Below, piece by piece: positions 8,048-15,548 of a stretch of DNA of 64,000 bases (positions are counted from its first letter, which is position 1; the number at the start of each line of letters is the position of its first letter). The stretch is from Pseudomonadota bacterium (lineage in GTDB: Bacteria > Pseudomonadota > Alphaproteobacteria > SP197). The stretch spans positions 1-64,000 of the forward strand of contig JBCCIS010000019.1 of assembly GCA_039028155.1 (NCBI GenBank), given 5' to 3'. Made by a program: the position numbers and the translations under genes. The notes below the pieces were generated by a model. That model searched no databases. It worked only from the letters and a program-made list of their open reading frames with translations, and was not told the DNA's origin.

Positions 8048-8941
8048 GTGGGTTCACCAGTGGAACACAACCCAGACTTTGCCAATGTCTACGCCAAGGT
8101 CAGCAACTGGCAGCAGATAAGAGGTCTCGAACTCCTCGAAGAAGCGACGCCTGAGAGCGGTGAGAGCGTCCTCGATATCGGCTGCGGGCCAGGCGAGCTC
8201 ACCGCCGAAATGGCGCGGCGCGTCGGACGCGACGGCCGGGCGTTCGGCATCGATCCGGACGCGGCCCGCATCGAACTGGCCAAGACGCGTTTCGGAACGG
8301 AACTACCGCAGTTAACGTTCGCGGTCGGACGCGGAGAAGCGATGCCAAAGGTGGCGAGCGGCTCCTTCGACCTCGTCTACTCGAACTATGCCATCCAATG
8401 GATCCGCGAGAAGGACCGGCTCTTGGAGGAGATCTGGCGTTGCCTCAAGCCCGGCGGCCGGATTGCCTTGGAGATGCCGGCCGCCACCACTGACGTGTTC
8501 GAGGAGGTGATGGCGATCGCCGTCGGCTGCAAGAAGAACCCCCTCGACTCCGTCTACTTTGTCGGCGAAAACGAATGGCTTCCGCTCTTGCGGGCACAGG
8601 GGTTCTCGATCCAGCGTTCCGAAAGCTTCTGTAACGCGATGCCCTTCGCCTCCGCCGAGGCCTTTTATGATTGGTGGGAGGGCACCACGCACGGCGCCTT
8701 CCAGCGCAGCCAGATCTCGGCGGATGAACGCCCCGGGTTTGAAGCGACCTTTGCCGGCGGCCGCACGGCGAATGTTCATTCGGTGCGCGTGCTTGGGACC
8801 AGGCCCGTCACCCAGCGCATTTTCCGTTTTCACGGAGTCGGTGCCGGCCCGCTCCCCCTCCTGGCCACCCCGAGGATGCTGCCATGGGTGGCCGGGTGGG
8901 GGAGCGGGCTGGTGATGCCGTTTGAACGGAAAATACGCTAG
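8048..8941 (+). CDS. class I SAM-dependent methyltransferase
   Basis: A 297-residue methyltransferase of the UbiE/trans-aconitate type. Motif I, VLDIGCGPGE, is near residue 43, the acidic loop after strand 2 is FGIDPDAAR, and the post-motif DLVYSNYAIQWI is characteristic. The start is either the GTG at 8048 or the GTG at 8060, which has GGTGGG upstream; both give a similar protein. The substrate is unknown. Its stop codon abuts the duplicated fragment of an M24 gene on the other strand. Confidence 0.85.
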   Translation: MGSPVEHNPDFANVYAKVSNWQQIRGLELLEEATPESGESVLDIGCGPGELTAEMARRVGRDGRAFGIDPDAARIELAKTRFGTELPQLTFAVGRGEAMPKVASGSFDLVYSNYAIQWIREKDRLLEEIWRCLKPGGRIALEMPAATTDVFEEVMAIAVGCKKNPLDSVYFVGENEWLPLLRAQGFSIQRSESFCNAMPFASAEAFYDWWEGTTHGAFQRSQISADERPGFEATFAGGRTANVHSVRVLGTRPVTQRIFRFHGVGAGPLPLLATPRMLPWVAGWGSGLVMPFERKIR

Positions 8942-9190
8942 TTCAACGAAACATCCTCATAGGGATAGGTCGACAGGCGCTGCAGGCCGTTCTCCGTCAT
9001 CAAAAACCTGCTCCTCCAGCTTGACGCCTTCGACGCCGTCCTCGACGCCGATATAGCTCTCGACGCAGATCGTCATGCCGGGATCGAACGAAAACGCCGA
9101 ACTTTCCGATGTGTTGTCACTGAACGACACGTGCGGGTACTCGTCGCACAACCCGACACCGTGGGCCAAGACACCGTAGCGGCGCGCGTT
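8938..9190 (-). pseudogene. truncated, frameshifted copy of the 3' end of the M24 gene
   Basis: This 253-bp segment matches 10348-10599 with about eleven substitutions and one inserted A (CAAAAACC here, CAAAACC in the intact gene). It covers the last ~83 codons, from NARRYGVLAHGVGLCDEYPH to the stop. The insertion changes the frame after KLEEQV, and homology ends abruptly at 9190, so it cannot make a functional enzyme. It is in the same orientation as the intact gene 1.4 kb away and flanks an APH-like gene. It is a remnant of a partial duplication. Confidence 0.9.
8938..9190. repeat. direct repeat, copy A (about 252 bp, about 95% identical)
   Basis: Left copy of a direct repeat whose right copy is the 3' end of the M24 gene at 10348-10599. 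Both begin with the CTA of the reverse-strand stop codon and end at the GCGCGCGTT of codon 335. Recombination between the copies would delete 1.4 kb including the APH-like gene. Confidence 0.9.
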
Positions 9191-9350
9191 GGAGCTCATA
9201 TACACACCCGAAGGCACGATCTGCTGTGCGAAGTCGCCCTTCAAAACGATCGAAACCCATCTAGATTGAGGTGCAACGCAGACAGCCTGAAGGTCATGAA
9301 CATTCAAATCAGAGGATTGATGGCCTCGTGGGCCTCAAGCGAACGGCAGC

Positions 9351-10190
9351 ATGAACCGTACTCAACTGCGTCAAATGGGCTTTGAACTCGACGCTCGCGC
9401 ACTTGGTGGCAGATCTCAGGGCGCGTGGTTCGCGACGGCGTCCAACGGTTCACCCGTCGTCCTCAAATGGTCTCCTGACGAGACGATGGTCGAATGGTAT
9501 GCTGCCCTACTCCCTGGGCTTGATGAGCTCCGCGCGCGCGGTGTACCGGTGCCCGTGTACGTGCATGTGGGCGCTTTCGACGGTGGCACGCTCTCCGCAC
9601 AGCAGTTCCTGCCTGGCCGGTCGGCGGACAACCCGTCGGCGGCGGTCGTCGAGTCAATGGTCGATTGCATCACTGCCAAGGCCGGCATCGCAGGGCCGCT
9701 ACCAGCGACCGATCAGCGTACGTGGGGCACGTTTGTCGTCCACACGTTGAGAGGCGGCCAGGATGACCAGGCGATGCATCAACCGCTGCGCACCTGCGAT
9801 CAGCGCACTACGGCCGTACTCGATCGCGTCGAGGCTATTGGTGCCAATGTCGACCCAAGCTGTTTCCCCAACGACGGACTGGTTCACAACGACTTACACA
9901 CCGACAACGTCCTCATCGACGATGGGGCGCTCTCTGGCATTGTCGACTGGGAGGAAGCGTGCGCAGGCGACCATCTGTTCGACCTCGTCGCATTCGCCTT
10001 CGACCTCGACGGTCATAACCAGCCGATCTGGGACATCGTCGATTCTGCGGGCTTCGAGCCACAGGTGCTGCGCGCCTACGTCGCACTTCTAACGCTGAGA
10101 TGCACCGCCTCGGCGATCCTTCACCACCCAGAGGACGTGGCGCGCCAGCTCGATCGTGCCAAGCGGGTCTTCGCTCGCTACGAAGTCTAA
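9351..10190 (+). CDS. aminoglycoside-phosphotransferase-fold kinase
   Basis: A 279-residue protein with the APH/choline-kinase fold. The Brenner motif HNDLHTDNVLIDDG starts at residue 179 (catalytic Asp181, Asn186) and the metal-binding Asp199 sits in IVDWEEA. VVLKWSPDE near residue 36 supplies the ATP-binding Lys. Members phosphorylate small alcohols or sugars as well as antibiotics, so nothing here proves resistance. It lies between the two direct-repeat copies and no gene continues its strand. Flanking DNA has a slightly lower GC and reads as recently rearranged. Confidence 0.8.
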   Translation: MNRTQLRQMGFELDARALGGRSQGAWFATASNGSPVVLKWSPDETMVEWYAALLPGLDELRARGVPVPVYVHVGAFDGGTLSAQQFLPGRSADNPSAAVVESMVDCITAKAGIAGPLPATDQRTWGTFVVHTLRGGQDDQAMHQPLRTCDQRTTAVLDRVEAIGANVDPSCFPNDGLVHNDLHTDNVLIDDGALSGIVDWEEACAGDHLFDLVAFAFDLDGHNQPIWDIVDSAGFEPQVLRAYVALLTLRCTASAILHHPEDVARQLDRAKRVFARYEV

Positions 10191-10347
10191 TGTGCTTGTG
10201 TTATCCGTGGTTGCAGCGGACCCCACACATTGGCTGACATACTCCAGTGACCTCACATCAGAGTTTTTGCGGCACAGGTAATCTCAACCAGCTTCATGAG
10301 GCGTGCCGGGGTTGAGCCGAGGTTGAGGGTGAGTTAGACCACGTCAT

Positions 10348-10599
10348 CTAGTTCAACAGAACATCCTCATAGGGATAGGTCGACAGGCGCTGCAGGCCGT
10401 TCTCCGTCATCAAAACCTGCTCCTCCAGCTTGACGCCTTCGACGCCGTCCTCGGCGCCGATATAGCTCTCGACGCAGATCGTCATGCCGGGGTCGAAGCT
10501 GAAGGCCGAACTTTCCGATGCGTTGTCACTGAACGACACGTGCGGGTATTCGTCGCACAACCCGACACCGTGGGCCAAGACACCGTAGCGGCGCGCGTT
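10348..10599. repeat. direct repeat, copy B (inside the M24 gene)
   Basis: Right copy of the direct repeat described at 8938-9190. It is the intact 3' end of the M24 gene and is therefore the likely source of copy A. Confidence 0.9.
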
Positions 10600-11601
10600 G
10601 AACTCGTTGGGGATCTTCCAGGACTTCTCGGCGATCTCCACGAAGCTCATGCCGGGCTTCATGATGTCCATGTTGTAGTGCACCTGATCATAGGCGTAGC
10701 GATAGAGGCGCTTCTGCTCGTCGCTCGGTTTGCCGGGTCCGCAGAACCAGGTGCGGCTGATGTCGGAGCAATAGCCGAACGGGCCGATCAGGTCGGTGTC
10801 AAAGGCCACGAGTTCGCCGGCGCGGATGATGCGGTCGCTGCATTCGCGGAACCACGGGTTGGTGCGCCCGCCGGACGCCAGGAGACGCGTCTCGATCCAC
10901 TCGCCGCCGCGGGCAATGTTGACCTGGTGCAGGTGCGACCACAGCTCGTTCTCGGTGATGCCGGCGTGCATCTCCTCGTACATCTTCGCCATGCCGGCCT
11001 CGCACACCGAGATCGCGATGGTCATGGCGGCGATCTCGTCGGGCGACTTGATGGCGCGGGCGAGCTCCATGACCTGCTGGCCGTTATGGATCTCGTATCC
11101 CAGCTTTTCGATCTCCTTGGCGCCCGCGGGATCAAGGTGGTCGGCGGCGATGCGTTTATTGCCGTCGCCCATGGATTGGCGGATCGCGTCATCCATGTCC
11201 TGGGCCCACAGGTGCGCCTTTTCCGCGTACCGCTCGTCGGCGCCGAAGTAGGTCCAGCCAATGCACGGGCGGATCTCGCCGATCGTCTCCAGATGTTCGG
11301 ACAAGTGCATGGAGGCCTTGTATTCGAACAGGATCGTCGGGCCTTCCGCCGGCACAAAGCAGTAGCGCGCCTGGTTGTGCAGGATCCAGACCTGCATGTT
11401 GCTGGAGCCGTTGGCGTATCGCACGTTGATGGGGTCATAGAGAATGACGCCGGCCAGATCGCGCTTCTTCAACTGCTCCTGCACGCGGCCGAGGCGATAG
11501 GCCCGCATGCGCTTGATGTCGATCTGCGGTTCGGCATCGTGCTGGGCGATGCCCGGGGTGTTGCGTCCCAGGCGAATCGCGTCGAGGGGTACGTCGTTCA
11601 T
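10348..11601 (-). CDS. M24 metallopeptidase-fold enzyme, DddP-like
   Basis: A 417-residue pita-bread protein with an N-terminal creatinase-like domain (to ~185) and a C-terminal metal domain. All five M24 metal ligands are present: Asp268 and Asp280 with Asp270 between them (FDTDLIG...CSDISR), His344, Glu378 and Glu393. The Asp-x-Asp-x9-Asp and His344-x5-Asp350 spacings equal those described for the DMSP lyase DddP, and HGVGLCDEYP resembles DddP. Creatinase lacks these metal ligands, so it is unlikely. The start at 11601 follows a GGGAG site. It lies 67 bp after etfB on the same strand, so it is probably co-transcribed with the dgc operon. An Xaa-Pro peptidase role remains possible. Confidence 0.8.
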   Translation of the reverse strand: MNDVPLDAIRLGRNTPGIAQHDAEPQIDIKRMRAYRLGRVQEQLKKRDLAGVILYDPINVRYANGSSNMQVWILHNQARYCFVPAEGPTILFEYKASMHLSEHLETIGEIRPCIGWTYFGADERYAEKAHLWAQDMDDAIRQSMGDGNKRIAADHLDPAGAKEIEKLGYEIHNGQQVMELARAIKSPDEIAAMTIAISVCEAGMAKMYEEMHAGITENELWSHLHQVNIARGGEWIETRLLASGGRTNPWFRECSDRIIRAGELVAFDTDLIGPFGYCSDISRTWFCGPGKPSDEQKRLYRYAYDQVHYNMDIMKPGMSFVEIAEKSWKIPNEFNARRYGVLAHGVGLCDEYPHVSFSDNASESSAFSFDPGMTICVESYIGAEDGVEGVKLEEQVLMTENGLQRLSTYPYEDVLLN

Positions 11602-11668
11602 GTTAACTCCCGGCGGCGGCCAACGGCCGTGTTGTGGCGCCCATGGGAATAGCGGACGAGGCCGGGTG

Positions 11669-12472
11669 TCAATCGGGAACGGCTGGCGGCGCCGACTTTT
11701 TTTGCTCTTCGTCGGGCCGAACAACGCCTTCGCGTGTCAGATAATCAAGGATTGCCCGAGCGGCCTCATCAGCCTCGGGATGGTCCAGAAGCTCGGCGCG
11801 CCCCTGCACCATCTGTGTCGCCGCCCGCATGCGATCGGCAGCACTGCCGTCGCCGACAATTTTTAGCCGCCGAGGTTTGGGCCGGGCGGCCTGCCAATGG
11901 CCGTCAATGGCATAGGGCGTGCTCTCACATGGCACCGTCTCGATCGTGCCGCGCCGCGCCTGCGCGAAAGCGACCGGCGCCGGATCGGGCGCCGCCGACG
12001 ACACGGTGACGATGGCGTTGCGCGGCGCGCCGACCTTGCGGCGCCGCCCACCCGCCAAGCCTTGCGCAATCTCGACCCGCTCACCGCCGAACGACAAGCC
12101 GGCGGCGCCTGGGACCAATGGCCGGCCCGAACGCTCGGCGAGTAGATAGGGCACCATGCCGCTCGCCTCGCCCTGCTCGGCCCGCTCGCCCGCCAGCACC
12201 AAGGCGCCCGGACGGGTCTCCAGATAGGCCAGCAAGGGCGGCACGATGTCGTCGCCGCTCGCAATCGTTAGGACAGACATCCGCGCGACACCCATGCCCA
12301 GATAGTCGCGCAGCGCCGGTTCGGCATCGCTGCCGGCATGAATCAGATCGATGCTGACGTCCCGCAGCGACCGCGCCAGGGTGACGGCACGAGCATCGAG
12401 CAGCGCGCGGCGCGCCCTGGCCGACACCGGATGGCGGCCAAGTGAGACGAGCACGATGACCTGGTCAGTCAC
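11669..12472 (-). CDS. etfB: electron transfer flavoprotein beta-type subunit of the dgc operon
   Basis: A 267-residue EtfB-like protein: an N-terminal segment reading IVLVSLGRHPVSARARRALL, a middle part typical of ETF beta with VLAGERAEQGEASGMVPYLL, and a C-terminal tail. It is divergent from housekeeping EtfB, as are the ETF genes that accompany dimethylglycine demethylase. With the preceding etfA it should accept electrons from DgcA/DgcB or pass them to quinone. It overlaps etfA by 4 bp. Confidence 0.8.
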   Translation of the reverse strand: MTDQVIVLVSLGRHPVSARARRALLDARAVTLARSLRDVSIDLIHAGSDAEPALRDYLGMGVARMSVLTIASGDDIVPPLLAYLETRPGALVLAGERAEQGEASGMVPYLLAERSGRPLVPGAAGLSFGGERVEIAQGLAGGRRRKVGAPRNAIVTVSSAAPDPAPVAFAQARRGTIETVPCESTPYAIDGHWQAARPKPRRLKIVGDGSAADRMRAATQMVQGRAELLDHPEADEAARAILDYLTREGVVRPDEEQKKSAPPAVPD

Positions 12473-13626
12473 GAAACCTCACCCCTGACGCGGGCGGCAA
12501 GCGCCGGCATGACAAGTTGGGCGTCCTGGATGATCGCGAGGTCGGCGCGTTTCACCATGTCGGCATGCAGGTCGGTGTTGATGGCGACCACGCGTTCACA
12601 CCGCTCGATGCCCTGCAGATGTTGAGGCGCGCCGGCTATACCAAAGGCGAGGTAACAGCGTGGTTCGACAAGCGTGCCTGACGCACCGACCTGGCGATCG
12701 CGCGGCAGCTGGCCGGTATCGCAAACGACACGGCTGCCGCCCTCGACAGCGCCCAGCGCGGCGGCGACGTCGTGAAACGCGGCCCAGTCGGTGACACCGT
12801 TGCCGGCGGAAACAATGAAGTCGGCCTCGGCCAGGGCGACGGCGCTTGTGTCGATCGGCATCGCGCCGTCGTCGTCCAGGCGTGACGCGACCGTGATCTC
12901 CGGCGCGTCCAGGCTGCGCGCTTCATGCGCGGGACCGCGATGGGGTTCGCCGGTTTCCGGCATCAACAGCATGACATCGCCCGGCGTGCGGACGATGTCG
13001 CGGACACCGCCATCGGCGCGGCAAGAGATGCTGTCCGCCTCGATCGCGAAAACACGCGCCGCGACCCGGAGACCGCGCGCGGCGGCCCGACGCCGCGCGA
13101 CATCGCCCGCGCCAATAGGCGTTTCGGGCGCCAGGACGTGGCGCGGCCGAAGTATGTCGACCAGCGCGCCAGCCATCGCCGCCATCCTCTCGGGCTCGTA
13201 AGAGGACGGGCTTGTGCCACCCTTCACCGCGCGGTCAACCCCGGCAGCACCCAGTTCCTCGTGCACGGCCGGCGCCAACACGACGACGCCGCCATCGCCG
13301 TCGCGATCGGCCAAGCCGCGCGCCGCGCCCAGGACATCGCGGTCGTGAGGTGACAGGCGGCCATCCGGCATGTCGGCGAGGACCAGGACCCAGAACGCCG
13401 GGTCCTCGATAACTTTGACTGACGGAGCGACACCGTCGCGCGCAGTCTTTGCCGCGCTCGGCCTGGCTGCCGCGACCAGTCCCCGTCGCGCATCGCGTTC
13501 GGCACGGGGATCGCGGCGCACCAACCGGCCGGTCTCGCCCGCCTCCGCAGACACGGGCTCCGCCAGATCGCCGCCACGTCGCGCGTTGCGTTCGGCGCGT
13601 GGGTCTCGGCGCTTGCGCGTGGTCAT
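12469..13626 (-). CDS. etfA: electron transfer flavoprotein alpha-type subunit of the dgc operon
   Basis: A 385-residue EtfA-like protein. The C-terminal FAD domain has the expected DRQVGASGTLVEPRCYLAFG, then GAPQHLQGIERCERVVAINT. The N-terminus carries a basic extension in which RRDPRAERxARRG occurs twice, near residues 6 and 37, a feature outside the ETF fold proper. It overlaps dgcB by 4 bp and etfB by 4 bp, so all four genes are translated from one transcript. It forms a dedicated ETF for demethylation, separate from the general fatty-acid ETF. Confidence 0.85.
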   Translation of the reverse strand: MTTRKRRDPRAERNARRGGDLAEPVSAEAGETGRLVRRDPRAERDARRGLVAAARPSAAKTARDGVAPSVKVIEDPAFWVLVLADMPDGRLSPHDRDVLGAARGLADRDGDGGVVVLAPAVHEELGAAGVDRAVKGGTSPSSYEPERMAAMAGALVDILRPRHVLAPETPIGAGDVARRRAAARGLRVAARVFAIEADSISCRADGGVRDIVRTPGDVMLLMPETGEPHRGPAHEARSLDAPEITVASRLDDDGAMPIDTSAVALAEADFIVSAGNGVTDWAAFHDVAAALGAVEGGSRVVCDTGQLPRDRQVGASGTLVEPRCYLAFGIAGAPQHLQGIERCERVVAINTDLHADMVKRADLAIIQDAQLVMPALAARVRGEVS

Positions 13627-15548
13627 GGGTCGACCGCCTCAAGCAGCAGCTCGGCGACATCGACGACCTGGGGCCGTGGCTCTACGACGCCTTCCAGCAT
13701 CTGCATGCAGCCCGGACAAGAGACCGCCACGCGCTCGGCGCCGGTCTCGCGTGCCTGCTCCATGCGCAGGTCAGGGATCCGCGCCTTACCGGGGATATCG
13801 GTGACCGGCGCACCGCCGCCACCACCGCAACAGAACGAGCGCAGGCCGGAACGTGTCATCTCGCGGCGCTCCAGACCGAGCGCGTCGATCAGGCCGCGCG
13901 GCGCATCGACCTCGCCGTTGTAGCGGCCGAGATAACAGGGGTCATGATAGGTGACACTGCCTTCGCGGACGCCCGACACGGTCAGCCGATTCTCGGCGAC
14001 CAGACGCGACAGAAGTTGCGTGTGGTGCAACACCTCGTAGTGCCCGCCAAACTCGGGATACTCGTTCTTCAGACAATGAAGCACATGGGGATCGGCGGTG
14101 ACGATCCGCTCGATGCCGAGCCGGTCCAGCGTCGCGATGTTCTCCGTTGCGAGGCGCTGAAACGTCGCCTCGTCGCCCAAGCGCCGGGAGAGATCGCCGC
14201 ACTCCTTTTCGTCATCACCCAGTACGACGAAATCCACGCGTGCCTTGCGCAAGAGTTTGACGAACGCACGAAGGGTCCGCTGATTGCGTCGGTCATAGGC
14301 GCCGTCGCCAAGCCACAAGAGCCAGTCGACGGCCTTGACCTCGCGCGCAAGACGCAGGTCCAGGTCGCTCGCCCAATCGAGCCGCTCACCAAGCGCGCGG
14401 CCACCAGGATTGTCGGCAAGCCGGGTTTCTTCCAGCGTTTCGGGCCCGCGTCCAGGCACCCTGCCCTCCTCCAACGTCAGGAAGCGGCGCAGGTCGACCA
14501 TGGCATCGACATGCTCGATCATCATCGGACATTCATAGACGCAGGCGCGGCACGTCGTGCAGGCCCAGATCGTCGACTCAGGCACCAGATTGTCGGCGAT
14601 CAATCCACCGGCGCCATGCCGGCGCGCGCCCAACGCGATGCCCGGATAAGGCTGGCCCGTGTACATCACATCGTTGGCGTTGCGGCTGGTACCCGCGACC
14701 AGATCCTGGATGAACTTCTTGGGCGTCAGCGGCTGGCCGGCGGCAAATGCCGGACACGCCGCCTCGCACCGACCGCACGAGACACAGGCGTCGAAACCCA
14801 GCAACTGGTTCCACGCGAACTCACCGATCGTGCCGACGCCGAGCGGCCCCTTCTCCAGATCGACCGGCTTGAGCGCGGCGTCCGGCGTCTTGCTCCTGAA
14901 GCGCGCCTGGCGCGGATGCCAGCCCAGATGCAGCGCACCCGCGACGGCATGGCGCATGGGACCGTAGGCGGCGAAAGCGATAAGTTCGGCCAAGACCCAG
15001 ATGGTGAGGAGCAGCACAACGGTACCGACGAATACCGCGCCAGTGACATTCCAGATCGGGGTATCAGCGCCCAGTACCGACGCAGCGTACAACACGGCAA
15101 ACGCCAGAATGGCGTAGGGCAAACGGTTCCATGCGCCGCCCGATAGACGGGCCGGTTTCGCCGGCCGTCGCCGTCGCAGAACAAGCACGCCCCCGACAGC
15201 CATGCCCGCAAGCGCAACGAGCAACAGGTAGCTCGGAATGTCAGTCGCCCAGTCGAACAACAACACGGCGGGGATCAAGATGAGTGCAGCCACAAATCCC
15301 GCCGCCGTCGGCACGTGCATACGCGCGGCATACCGGTCACGGGCAACGACATGGTGAACGTCGACAAGATAACGTCGCGGAATCGTCCACAGACCGCCGC
15401 CGGTCAGCGATGGACGCCCGCGACGCCAGCGCCTTGCGCGCAGGCCGATGGCCACCACCCCGATCAACCCGGCCAGTACGAAGAGAACGGCCAGCCAATG
15501 ATAAACCAGGTACGCGACCCAACCGACGTCGAGAGAACCGTCAGACAT
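13623..15548 (-). CDS. dgcB: membrane-anchored Fe-S oxidoreductase of dimethylglycine catabolism
   Basis: A 641-residue protein with about five N-terminal membrane helices (within residues 12-192), then a 2x[4Fe-4S] ferredoxin-type region (C255VSCGRCEAACP and CTTCRACVYECP near 335-345). Two CCG domains follow, with DPCYLG and SFCCGGGG and a final VSCPGCMQ. This is the heterodisulfide-reductase-D-like layout of DgcB, which hands electrons to the membrane pool. The ATG at 15548 overlaps the dgcA stop by 8 bp; a GTG directly precedes it. The order dgcA-dgcB-etfA-etfB matches the pseudomonad dimethylglycine operon. Confidence 0.9.
   Translation of the reverse strand: MSDGSLDVGWVAYLVYHWLAVLFVLAGLIGVVAIGLRARRWRRGRPSLTGGGLWTIPRRYLVDVHHVVARDRYAARMHVPTAAGFVAALILIPAVLLFDWATDIPSYLLLVALAGMAVGGVLVLRRRRPAKPARLSGGAWNRLPYAILAFAVLYAASVLGADTPIWNVTGAVFVGTVVLLLTIWVLAELIAFAAYGPMRHAVAGALHLGWHPRQARFRSKTPDAALKPVDLEKGPLGVGTIGEFAWNQLLGFDACVSCGRCEAACPAFAAGQPLTPKKFIQDLVAGTSRNANDVMYTGQPYPGIALGARRHGAGGLIADNLVPESTIWACTTCRACVYECPMMIEHVDAMVDLRRFLTLEEGRVPGRGPETLEETRLADNPGGRALGERLDWASDLDLRLAREVKAVDWLLWLGDGAYDRRNQRTLRAFVKLLRKARVDFVVLGDDEKECGDLSRRLGDEATFQRLATENIATLDRLGIERIVTADPHVLHCLKNEYPEFGGHYEVLHHTQLLSRLVAENRLTVSGVREGSVTYHDPCYLGRYNGEVDAPRGLIDALGLERREMTRSGLRSFCCGGGGGAPVTDIPGKARIPDLRMEQARETGAERVAVSCPGCMQMLEGVVEPRPQVVDVAELLLEAVDP

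Noticed and set aside
9351-10190. Antibiotic-resistance reading of the APH-fold gene
   Set aside because: Only the generic kinase motifs are visible. The fold includes many small-metabolite kinases and no resistance context is present.
10348-11601. Creatinase assignment of the M24 protein
   Set aside because: The creatinase/M24 fold and the sarcosine oxidase in the window made it tempting, but creatinase lacks the metal ligands that are all present here.
13449-15146. 565-codon open frame on the plus strand over dgcB/etfA
   Set aside because: It runs antisense to two clearly recognisable genes; its translation is Arg/Gln-rich with no known motif, as expected of high-GC antisense frames.
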